Assembly (NCBI GenBank): GCA_024638225.1
Contig: JAHEKR010000011.1
Span: 1 to 38,873 of the forward strand
Length of the DNA stretch: 38,873 bases
Origin: Flavobacteriaceae bacterium
GTDB taxonomy: Bacteria > Bacteroidota > Bacteroidia > Flavobacteriales > Flavobacteriaceae
Reading direction: 5' to 3'
Both the position numbers and the translations under genes were made by a program. Below are positions 30,872-38,820 of this stretch, piece by piece. The notes under the pieces were generated by a model. It worked only from the letters and a program-made list of their open reading frames with translations. It was not told the origin of the DNA and did no database searches. The first letter of the stretch is position 1. Each line of letters opens with the position of its first letter.

Positions 30872-32417
30872 GCATTTTTTTAATTAAAATAGGTTTTAAC
30901 AACAACATCAATATCCCTGCCAAAACAGGAATTACAAAGAAAATCAAGAAAAAGTTTGACAGACCGTAGGCTTCTGAAATTTTGTCAATGTAGCTTCCTG
31001 TAATTCCGCCTAAGAAATTAGCGACAGCACTACAGACAAACCAAAAGCCAAACATAAGCCCTACAAGCTTAAGGGGTGCTAACTTACTCACGTATGACAA
31101 TCCGACTGGTGAGATACACAATTCGCCCATGGTATGAAATAAATAGGCCATAATGAGCCAAACAATACTCACGCTAGCCGTTTTGGCTCCCATAGGGATA
31201 CTCCACGAGCCAAAAGACAGAAACGCAAATCCAATTCCTAATAAAATAAGACCAATGGCAAATTTTACAGGACCAGAGGGATTTAATTTCGATGCCCAAA
31301 CTTTGGAAAATAATGGAGCCAGTAAAATAATAAATAAGGAGTTTAAAACAGAAAACCAGGAAGCAGGGATTTCGGTGGCTTCTGCACCGAACTCACGGCT
31401 TATCATCCAAATAACTATCCCCCAGATAATCACAAAGCTTGTGCCTAAAAAGAGGTTGGAAAGTAAAAAATTTCCCATCATTTTCTGAAATAAACCAAAC
31501 AAGACCACAGTTAATATGACCATGGGAACAAGCGTGATAATGGTATTGGCCACATTAAAAATCGTGGAGGCATCGCCCATTAAAGTGCGCTGGGTAAAGT
31601 CTTTGGCAAATATGGTCATGGAACCACCGGCTTGTTCAAAAGCCCACCAAAAGAAAATGGTGAAGATGGAAAAAATAACAATAACAATAAGCCGATCTAC
31701 CTCTACCTTACTAAGACCGGCGTTGGCATTTGAAGGCATTTTGTTGGCCGCTTTTTCAGCGGCAGCCATTTTGGGAGATAAGCCTATGGAGCCAAAAATC
31801 TTTTGGGCTAACCAAAATTGAAGCATCCCCAAAAACATAAAGATACCCGCCAAACCAAATCCGAGGTGCCAACCTACTTTTTCGCCTATATAGCCACACA
31901 ATAAAATTCCCAAGAAGGCACCCGAATTAATCCCCATATAAAATATGGTATAGCCGCCATCTTTGCGTTTATCCCCGTCTTTATACAGCTGCCCTACGAT
32001 AGAGGATATATTGGGCTTAAAAAAACCGTTTCCTACTACCAATAGGCCTAAGCCCAAATAGAAGAAAGAATCAGTAAAGGTTTCTAGTGCCATAGAAGCA
32101 TGCCCCAAGGTCATAATAAGCGCACCTAAGGTAGTAGCATTGCGGTATCCGAGATAACGATCGGCCAAAAAACCACCCAATATAGGCGTCAAATACACCA
32201 AGCCAGTATACCATCCATAAAGGACCAAAGCATCTTCGCTAGACCAAGCCCAACCCTCATTCATAATAGAGGAAGTAAGAAATAACACCAAAATAGCACG
32301 CATGCCATAGTAGGAAAATCGTTCCCACATTTCGGTAAAGAATAAAACGAATAGGCCCACAGGGTGGCTCAAAATAGTCTTTTGGTTTAGGGCAGAACCT
32401 CCAAATTGTGCTTCCAT
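30858..32417 (-). CDS. POT/PTR family peptide MFS transporter
   Basis: HPVGLFVLFFTEMWERFSYYGMRAILVLFL, GGFLADRYLGYR, GNGFFKPNISSIVGQLY; in-frame ATG at 32417 (MEAQFGGSALNQKTIL) preferred. Confidence 0.94.
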   Translation of the reverse strand: MEAQFGGSALNQKTILSHPVGLFVLFFTEMWERFSYYGMRAILVLFLTSSIMNEGWAWSSEDALVLYGWYTGLVYLTPILGGFLADRYLGYRNATTLGALIMTLGHASMALETFTDSFFYLGLGLLVVGNGFFKPNISSIVGQLYKDGDKRKDGGYTIFYMGINSGAFLGILLCGYIGEKVGWHLGFGLAGIFMFLGMLQFWLAQKIFGSIGLSPKMAAAEKAANKMPSNANAGLSKVEVDRLIVIVIFSIFTIFFWWAFEQAGGSMTIFAKDFTQRTLMGDASTIFNVANTIITLVPMVILTVVLFGLFQKMMGNFLLSNLFLGTSFVIIWGIVIWMISREFGAEATEIPASWFSVLNSLFIILLAPLFSKVWASKLNPSGPVKFAIGLILLGIGFAFLSFGSWSIPMGAKTASVSIVWLIMAYLFHTMGELCISPVGLSYVSKLAPLKLVGLMFGFWFVCSAVANFLGGITGSYIDKISEAYGLSNFFLIFFVIPVLAGILMLLLKPILIKKMHGIV

Positions 32418-32492
32418 AGTTAAGTTGTTGTTGCGTAAATATAGGATTTTTACAGAAAGTTGGCCTTTCCCCAACAATCGTATCTTTGCTAA

Positions 32493-33821
32493 ATGAAAAA
32501 TGATGGGGCAACGGAAAAATTGGTAGCTGGTTTTTCAAAAAAGTCAAAGGCAGAAAAAATTGCTTGGATAAGCGAGCAGTTTTCCCAGCCAGAACAAGCC
32601 AAAGCATTGCTTGACACCTACGCACACCCAGACAGCTTACGCCAAAGTGCTCACGACGATTTTATCGAGAATGCGGTCTCCAATTTTTATCTTCCACTAG
32701 GTGTAGCACCCAATTTTATCATCAATGGAAAAATGTTGACCATACCCATGGCCATCGAAGAAAGTTCCGTTGTGGCTGCTGCATCCAACGCAGCAAAATT
32801 TTGGGCCGATAAAGGCGGCTTTACCGCCCAAGTGCTGGATACCGAAAAAGCAGGTCATGTTCATTTTATCTACGAAGGAGATACAGCGAAGCTACACGCG
32901 TTTTTTGCTGCCCATAAATCTAGACTTCTTCAAGCTACAGAACCCATTACCAAAAATATGCGTGCTCGTGGCGGGGGAATTACTCGCTTGGAACTTATCG
33001 ATAAAAGCGATTTGATTTCGGGCTATTTTCAACTTGATGTACGCTTCGACACTCAGGACTCCATGGGTGCTAATTTTATCAATTCTTGTCTTGAGCAATT
33101 GGCAACCAGTTTCAAAGAGTTTGTTGCTCAGCATACCTCTTTTAGCGAAAAAGAAAAGGATGTTGAGGTGGTGATGAGCATATTGTCTAATTATGTGCCA
33201 AACTGCCTCGTTACTGCAGCGGTTTCTTGTTCTGTAGACAAGCTACTTCCGAGCCCAGAGGAAAGCAAGCTGTTTGCCGAAAAATTTGTTCAGGCCGTTC
33301 GCATTGCGGAGGTAGAATCCTTCCGAGCAGTAACGCACAACAAGGGAATCATGAACGGTGTTGATGCTGTAATCATTGCCAGTGGTAACGACTTTAGAGC
33401 AGTCGCTGCAGGCGTACACGCCTATGCGGCCGAAAGCGGAAAATACCGCAGCCTATCAAAAGCTGAAATTAAAGAAGGTGTTTTTCATTTTTCGCTTACC
33501 CTCCCATTGGCCATTGGTACCGTAGGTGGTCTAACCAAGCTGCATCCAATGGTCCGTTGGTGTCATGAGCTGATGGGTATGCCCGATGCAAAATCACTTA
33601 TGGAAATTATAGCCGTCGCCGGATTGGCACAAAACTTTGCCGCTGTAAAAAGCTTGGTGACTACTGGAATTCAGCAAGGACATATGAAAATGCACCTACT
33701 CAATATTTTAAACCAGCAAGGAGCCACAAAACAAGAAAAAGCAGCTGCAATTACGCATTTTAAAACGCAACAGGTTTCGTACCATGCAGTTACCGATTTG
33801 CTTCAAAAACTAAGGTCTTGA
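32493..33821 (+). CDS. Hydroxymethylglutaryl-CoA reductase, class II-like
   Basis: FSKKSKAEKIAWI, ENAVSNFYLPLGVAPNFIINGK, IPMAIEESSVVAAAS, NKGIMNGVDAVIIASGNDFRAVAAGVHAYA, LPLAIGTVGG. Confidence 0.95.
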   Translation: MKNDGATEKLVAGFSKKSKAEKIAWISEQFSQPEQAKALLDTYAHPDSLRQSAHDDFIENAVSNFYLPLGVAPNFIINGKMLTIPMAIEESSVVAAASNAAKFWADKGGFTAQVLDTEKAGHVHFIYEGDTAKLHAFFAAHKSRLLQATEPITKNMRARGGGITRLELIDKSDLISGYFQLDVRFDTQDSMGANFINSCLEQLATSFKEFVAQHTSFSEKEKDVEVVMSILSNYVPNCLVTAAVSCSVDKLLPSPEESKLFAEKFVQAVRIAEVESFRAVTHNKGIMNGVDAVIIASGNDFRAVAAGVHAYAAESGKYRSLSKAEIKEGVFHFSLTLPLAIGTVGGLTKLHPMVRWCHELMGMPDAKSLMEIIAVAGLAQNFAAVKSLVTTGIQQGHMKMHLLNILNQQGATKQEKAAAITHFKTQQVSYHAVTDLLQKLRS

Positions 33822-34759
33822 TGCGGTATTTTGCTAGAGGGAAGTTATTACTAACTGCCGAATATGCAGTACTAGGCGGTGCCTCTGCCCTGGCCGTTCC
33901 TACAAGGCTTGGGCAATCCCTGACTGTTCATCCGATTGATAAAAAACGTATCGAGTGGAAAAGCATTGATGAGCAGGGAACTGTTTGGTACCAAAATACT
34001 TTTGATAAACACAGTTTATTGCCCGGCAATGCAGATGACAAAATAAGCGATCGCCTACAAGCTTTACTTCAACGCATAGCAAAAGAAAACTGCAATCTTT
34101 GGAACAGTGCACCTGGATTTTCGTTCGAAACCAAACTTGATTTTAACCGCAGCTGGGGATTGGGAAGCTCCTCAACATTGGTTTCTCTATTGGCACAATG
34201 GGCAGAGATGAATCCCTACCTACTACAACAATCTGTTTTTGGTGGAAGTGGTTATGATATTGCCTGTGCAACAGCTTCTGGTCCTATTCGCTATACCTTA
34301 GTTAAAGGGCAACAACCGCTCGTTGAAAGCGTCAACTTTGCTCCGGCATTTTTAGACCATTTATATTTTGTTTATTTGAATCAAAAGCAAGACAGCCAAA
34401 ATGAAGTTGCTGCCTTTGACTACGACAAATTGGTCCCAAAATTTATTCATCAAATAAATACGTTAACAGATGAATTTTTAGCAGCAACTACTTTGGATGT
34501 ATTTCAACAGTCAATGGGAAAACATGAACATAAAATCAGCGTGCTATTGGGAAGCCAATCGATTGGGGAAAAGATGTTTTTAGATTATAACAGTGCTGTC
34601 AAAAGCCTTGGCGCTTGGGGAGGTGATTTTATCTTGGCTTGTGGAGATGCCAATACGCCCAACTACTTTAGGGAAAGAGGCTATCCCGTATGCTTCGCAT
34701 ACAAAGACCTTATCTATGACGCGTCTTTAGGTCTAGGGGCAGACTTAGGGTTGCCTTAG
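33821..34759 (+). CDS. GYDIA-type GHMP kinase (mevalonate pathway-associated)
   Basis: FARGKLLLTAEYAVLGGASALAVPT, WGLGSSSTLVSLLA, GGSGYDIACATASGPIRY; ATG overlaps the upstream TGA. Confidence 0.92.
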   Translation: MRYFARGKLLLTAEYAVLGGASALAVPTRLGQSLTVHPIDKKRIEWKSIDEQGTVWYQNTFDKHSLLPGNADDKISDRLQALLQRIAKENCNLWNSAPGFSFETKLDFNRSWGLGSSSTLVSLLAQWAEMNPYLLQQSVFGGSGYDIACATASGPIRYTLVKGQQPLVESVNFAPAFLDHLYFVYLNQKQDSQNEVAAFDYDKLVPKFIHQINTLTDEFLAATTLDVFQQSMGKHEHKISVLLGSQSIGEKMFLDYNSAVKSLGAWGGDFILACGDANTPNYFRERGYPVCFAYKDLIYDASLGLGADLGLP

Positions 34760-35900
34760 TTCCTGCAGCAGATCCATCTTTATCATATAAATCATCAATA
34801 GTAAAGCTTAATTGATCCTTATTGTAGTAATTAAAAATATCTATTCGATCACGCATGATTTGTGTGGCAAAAGATTTATGCGTTTTTTGGTAGCGTTCCT
34901 TTTCTTTTTCTGCGGCCTTACGCCCAATACCATCGTCTTCAACAATGACCAACAGCGTCCCCGCTGAGGTTGATATGTCTATAGAAATAAAGCCATCCGC
35001 TTTTTTGGGGATAATGCCATGTACTATTGAATTTTCCACAATCGGTTGCAACATCATACAGGGCATAAAAACCTCGTCTTTATTTATTTCAGCAGCCACA
35101 GTAAGGTGTAATGTAATCTGATTTTCCAAGCGTAAACTCTGAAGCCTAATATAATTAGTAATGTATTTGATTTCATCTGCAATGGATATTCGATCTACGC
35201 GACTCATTTCGGTAGTATCACGAATAAGTTTTGAAAAAGAGGTGATGTATTTGTTAAATTCTTTTTCACCACCCAACACCATAGCGCTTTGCATTCCATT
35301 GTGCGCATTGAAAATAAAATGTGGATTCATCTGCGCTCGGTATGCCTTAGCTTCCAGATTAGAAACCTCTAGGTTTCGGTCTTTTCGTTCTTTTCGTTCT
35401 TTTAGCAACTTAGATTCTAAAGACAAAAAGAAGTAAAAAAGCAAAACAACTGCGATGATGTTGAGTGAGATAAACCACCATTTTAAATAAAATGGAGTGG
35501 GAATTAAAATATTTAGCGCATAGGTATTTGTGGAGAAAACCCCTTGCCGTTCTCCGCGGATATACTAACGGTGAGCACCGCGTGAAAGTCCAACCAGGTG
35601 AAGTTCGCTGTTGGTATTTTTCCAGTTGAGCAAACCCGCTTCGCCGGTAACTTTGTATGCATACTGAATGGATGGGTCTTTCTTTAAGGCTACGTACACA
35701 TGATTGTAATCACGAGAAAGTTTTAGTGTTGCATCAACAGAAGTGGTGGCGTCCAAATAGGTTATTTCTTGTGTTTCAGCATCAATGTATTCTACTTCAA
35801 TGACTTCTATTTGAAGATCTACGTCCGATTGCCCGTGTAAAAAAACAATAAAAAATAGAGTGAAAATTAAGTAAGTAGGATGAAATTTAGAGTTTGGCAC
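34710..35900 (-). pseudogene. LytS-type sensor histidine kinase with a secreted Y_Y_Y-like sensor domain, disrupted near 35540-35575
   Basis: ORF 35900-35565: signal peptide plus IQYAYKVTGEAGLLNW...LHLVGLSRGAH. Same frame resumes as GVFSTNTYALNILIPTPFYLKWWFISLNIIAVVLLFYFF, then kinase QMNPHFIFNAHNGMQ, PCMMLQPIVENSIVHGI, EDDGIGR. A TAG at 35565-35567 splits them, and ~10 codons between read correctly only in another frame (TVSISAENGKG). Confidence 0.78.
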
Positions 35901-35957
35901 GGTTCGTGATAATTATAAAATGTAATGTCTTAACATTTTTATTGGTTATTGTTTTAG

Positions 35958-35990
35958 CACCCGCACTTTTGTAAGTGTGGGTGTTTTTTT
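35958..35990 (+). terminator. Strong intrinsic terminator-like hairpin on the + strand
   Basis: CACCCGCACTT-TTGT-AAGTGTGGGTG (one G-T pair) followed by seven T residues. Confidence 0.8.
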
Positions 35991-36038
35991 GACCCTTAAA
36001 TATAATGAATGTACTGCAGAATTAACTAATTTAGCCTC

Positions 36039-37268
36039 ATGGTACTTCTTTATGACTTCCTTATCAAACTAAGCTGGGAAACAGCTTGGGCATGGTGGGC
36101 AAACTTTACTGCTGTTACAATTGCCCTACTAACAATTGCTTGGGTTTTTCGCGTTATTGCACGCTTTATTCTTGTAGGCATCTTTCACAAAGTTGCAGCC
36201 AAAACAAATACAAGTATCGATGACACCCTAGTTGAAAATAAACTTCCAAAAAACATTTCCCGTTTTGTTCCCTATTTCTTTTTGAGTGCTGTGTTACAGC
36301 CTTGGAGCAATGGAAATACAGACGTATTGGCTTGGCTAACCGCAATAGTTGATGTCTATGCCGTCTACATAGCCATCATCATTATTCGAAGTTTGTTGCG
36401 CAGCATACGACAAGAACTTCAAAAAAGACCACAGTTTAAGGACAAGCCCATTGATAGCTATATTCAAGTGGTCATGATTTTCCTATGGGGGATAGGACTA
36501 CTTCTCTCGTTTTCTATTTTTTCAGGTAAAGAGCTCGTATACTTTTTCACTGGTCTGGGTGCCTTGTCGGCGGTAATACTATTGGTGTTCAAAGACACCA
36601 TTTTGGGTTTTGTCGCCAGCATTCAAATCTCAGCAAACGATCTTGTTCGTATTGGCGACTGGATAACCATGGAATCCTACGGAGCAGATGGGGATGTGAT
36701 TGAAATAAATTTATCAACCATCAAAATTCAAAATTTTGATAAAACCATCACAACAGTCCCTACCTATAAATTATTATCAAGCTCCATTAAGAACTGGCGT
36801 GGCATGAGCGAATCTGAAGGCCGTAGAGTGAAGCGGCCCGTTTATATTCGCGCATCTTCTGTTCGCTTTTTAAATGAAAATGAGCTTGGCGTCATAGAGC
36901 AAGTTGAACGTTTTCGGGATGTTGTTAATGAAAAGAAAAAAGATATTCATGCCTACAATGAGGCGCTGAAAGCCGACACCTCCATCCCGTTAAATGGGAG
37001 AAACTTGACCAATCTTGGGTTGTTTCGTTCTTATATACAAACCTTTTTGGAGCAGCATCCAGAAATCAACCAAAATCTAACGGTTATGTGTAGGCAATTA
37101 CCACCAACGCCAAATGGGATTCCCTTAGAAGTGTATGCGTTTACTAAAGACAAACAGTGGAAAAATCACGAAAACGTCTCAGGTGACTTGTTTGATCATA
37201 TTATCGCTTCTGCTTCTTATTTCCATCTTAAACTGTTCGAATTCGAACAGCAAGCGCCAACAAGTTAG
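36039..37268 (+). CDS. MscS-family mechanosensitive ion channel
   Basis: GLGALSAVILLVFKDTILGFVASIQISANDLVRIGDWITM...GDVIEINLSTIKIQNFDKTITTVPTYKLLSSSIKNW. Confidence 0.94.
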   Translation: MVLLYDFLIKLSWETAWAWWANFTAVTIALLTIAWVFRVIARFILVGIFHKVAAKTNTSIDDTLVENKLPKNISRFVPYFFLSAVLQPWSNGNTDVLAWLTAIVDVYAVYIAIIIIRSLLRSIRQELQKRPQFKDKPIDSYIQVVMIFLWGIGLLLSFSIFSGKELVYFFTGLGALSAVILLVFKDTILGFVASIQISANDLVRIGDWITMESYGADGDVIEINLSTIKIQNFDKTITTVPTYKLLSSSIKNWRGMSESEGRRVKRPVYIRASSVRFLNENELGVIEQVERFRDVVNEKKKDIHAYNEALKADTSIPLNGRNLTNLGLFRSYIQTFLEQHPEINQNLTVMCRQLPPTPNGIPLEVYAFTKDKQWKNHENVSGDLFDHIIASASYFHLKLFEFEQQAPTS

Positions 37269-37404
37269 CCACATTTAACAACTTATAAAAGCAAAAAAGC
37301 CCTCCAATTCAGGAAAGCTTCTCATGGTTCATCTACGAACCTCTTGCAAACGATTGTCTGCAAGCAACACAACGCGTTAATTTTGTTACGTACTAATGTA
37401 CTTC

Positions 37405-37427
37405 GCGGTCTGGACGGGAATCGAACC
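37405..37427 (-). repeat. tRNA 3'-end-like attachment-site copy 1
   Basis: GCGGTCTGGACGGGAATCGAACC; the reverse complement GGTTCGATTCCCGTCCAGACCGC reads as T-arm plus 3' acceptor strand. No matching 5' acceptor half (CCAGACC on + strand) nearby. Confidence 0.7.
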
Positions 37428-37460
37428 CATTCATAATTACCTGATAATCAAACCCTTAAA

Positions 37461-37560
37461 AATACTCACTGTCCTCACTGAGGATTAAATTTGTTGATTT
37501 TTGTTCTCTGTGAGTACTCTGTAAACTTTGTGAGTACTATATTTACCAGAGGTGAGTACT
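37461..37560. repeat. Short iteron-like repeats: GTGAGTACT x3 direct plus one inverted near-copy
   Basis: GTGAGTACT at 37510-37518, 37530-37538, 37552-37560; AATACTCACT (inverted) at 37461-37470. Confidence 0.85.
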
Positions 37561-37650
37561 AAAAATCAGTTCAAATATAAATGAAATAAGTTTTAAATGA
37601 AAATATCATATTGAACCCACAACTTTTAGAGTCCCATAAAACCACAAATT

Positions 37651-37863
37651 TTATTTATTTGATAATACAAAATTGTAATATCTTAACCTATATTCTTTAT
37701 TTGATTCGTGGTCAACTTTAGGTAATTCCAATAATACTTCTTTTGGAAATTTTCTTAAACCACTTGGGGATGGGGATATTAGAGTAAATAACTTTGATGA
37801 ATTGTAAAGACTAGGACTTATAATTTTTTCAAAATGTTTTCTTACCCACTTTGTATTATAATT
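37651..37863 (-). pseudogene. Reverse-strand C-terminal gene remnant, no start codon
   Basis: 70 open codons on the reverse strand with coding-like composition: NYNTKWVRKHFEKIISPSLYNSSKLFTLISPSPSGLRKFPKEVLLELPKVDHESNKEYRLRYYNFVLSNK*; in-frame TAA just upstream and no ATG/GTG, so absent from the ORF track. Confidence 0.45.
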
Positions 37864-37898
37864 TTATAAATTAGTATGTAACTTAAAATATAAATAAT

Positions 37899-38060
37899 AT
37901 GATTAGTCAAACTTTAGATGGAATTGAAAACAGTTTAGATATTTTAGAAGAACGTTGTGATACCCTAGAAGATAATGGTGTGAATGTTGATAATTTTAGA
38001 ACCCAATTGAGTAACCTATGGGATGAACATGAAAAGTTAGTTGAATCACATGGAGATTAG
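37899..38060 (+). CDS. Small acidic, coiled-coil-like protein (53 aa), unknown function
   Basis: MISQTLDGIENSLDILEERCDTLEDNGVNVDNFRTQLSNLWDEHEKLVESHGD*; heptad-like hydrophobic spacing; 23 nt upstream of the next ORF. Confidence 0.55.
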   Translation: MISQTLDGIENSLDILEERCDTLEDNGVNVDNFRTQLSNLWDEHEKLVESHGD

Positions 38061-38083
38061 AACCCCTTCTTAAACATAATATA

Positions 38084-38659
38084 TTGAAATATACAATACA
38101 AGTCTTTGGTTATGAATGTGTTTTAAAATGTATGTCCATAAATGACAAAGATGTTGATTTGATAAAAAAAATCAATAACCCATGGGAAATCGAACAACAG
38201 TTTTTTGATTGTAGAGAGATTTTGTATGAAACTTCTTCTTTGTTTTTTGATAAAAATCTTCACTTTAAAATTCTAAATAAAGATGGGTTATTAGTGGATT
38301 CATTTAACAGTTATAAAATGGATTCAATTGGTGATGTAATAGGAGATGATAATTTTGGTTATGAAGATATTGTAGTAGACCCTAAATGGACTGATAAATT
38401 CAATAATACATTGTTGTTAATACATGAATACAAAGGATCGAATATGGAATTTATAATTGAAAGTAATTCAAAACCAATAAAAAACAATATTTCAACATCA
38501 TCACTTTGTATTGGTACCCCGAATGGAGATTATGACCTTCTAAAAACAATTGGATATAATGGAAAGTTACTAGAATGTGAGAATTTTTGGGGAGGTGTTG
38601 GTAAATGTTCTTATGTTAAAATATTTACTAATAATGGAAAAACAATCGAAATAGAATAG
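38084..38659 (+). CDS. Hypothetical protein (191 aa), unknown function
   Basis: Long AT-rich ORF with TTG start: MKYTIQVFGYECVLKCMSINDKDVDLIKKINNPWEIEQQFFDCREILYETSSLFF...; no family recognised. Confidence 0.65.
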   Translation: MKYTIQVFGYECVLKCMSINDKDVDLIKKINNPWEIEQQFFDCREILYETSSLFFDKNLHFKILNKDGLLVDSFNSYKMDSIGDVIGDDNFGYEDIVVDPKWTDKFNNTLLLIHEYKGSNMEFIIESNSKPIKNNISTSSLCIGTPNGDYDLLKTIGYNGKLLECENFWGGVGKCSYVKIFTNNGKTIEIE

Positions 38660-38723
38660 TTAATCAAAAAACAAAACTGGGAAGGATTCGAACCAGTCAA
38701 AAAATAGGATGATTTATAAAAAC

Positions 38724-38750
38724 ATAAACCCTTGATTATCAAGGGTTTAT
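38724..38750. terminator. Perfect 13-bp inverted repeat, possible minus-strand terminator
   Basis: ATAAACCCTTGAT-T-ATCAAGGGTTTAT; on the minus strand it is followed by GTTTTTAT. Confidence 0.6.
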
Positions 38751-38755
38751 AAATT

Positions 38756-38778
38756 GCGGTCTGGACGGGACTCGAACC
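38756..38778 (-). repeat. tRNA 3'-end-like attachment-site copy 2
   Basis: GCGGTCTGGACGGGACTCGAACC, 22/23 identical to copy 1 and in the same orientation; no complete tRNA fold available in the adjacent sequence. Confidence 0.7.
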
Positions 38779-38820
38779 AATCCTTTAACTACCTAGAGAC
38801 TAATGTTTTAACCTCCTCCC

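Noticed and set aside
32493-34759. HMG-CoA reductase plus GHMP kinase as horizontally acquired isoprenoid genes
   Set aside because: The mevalonate route and GYDIA-type kinases are ordinary in Flavobacteriia, and composition matches the neighbouring core genes.
37343-37364. Stem-loop CTTGCAAACGATTGTCTGCAAG between mscS and att copy 1
   Set aside because: Imperfect hairpin without a T tract on either side; not enough to call a terminator or ncRNA.
37405-37500. Complete tRNA gene at the first tRNA-like sequence
   Set aside because: Only T-arm and 3' acceptor strand are present. No CCAGACC (5' acceptor strand on the + reading) or canonical anticodon arm could be found, so it is a fragment.
37461-37560. 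CRISPR array from GTGAGTACT repeats
   Set aside because: Repeat units are only 9 bp with ~11-13-bp gaps and include an inverted copy; no cas genes. Protein-binding iterons fit better.
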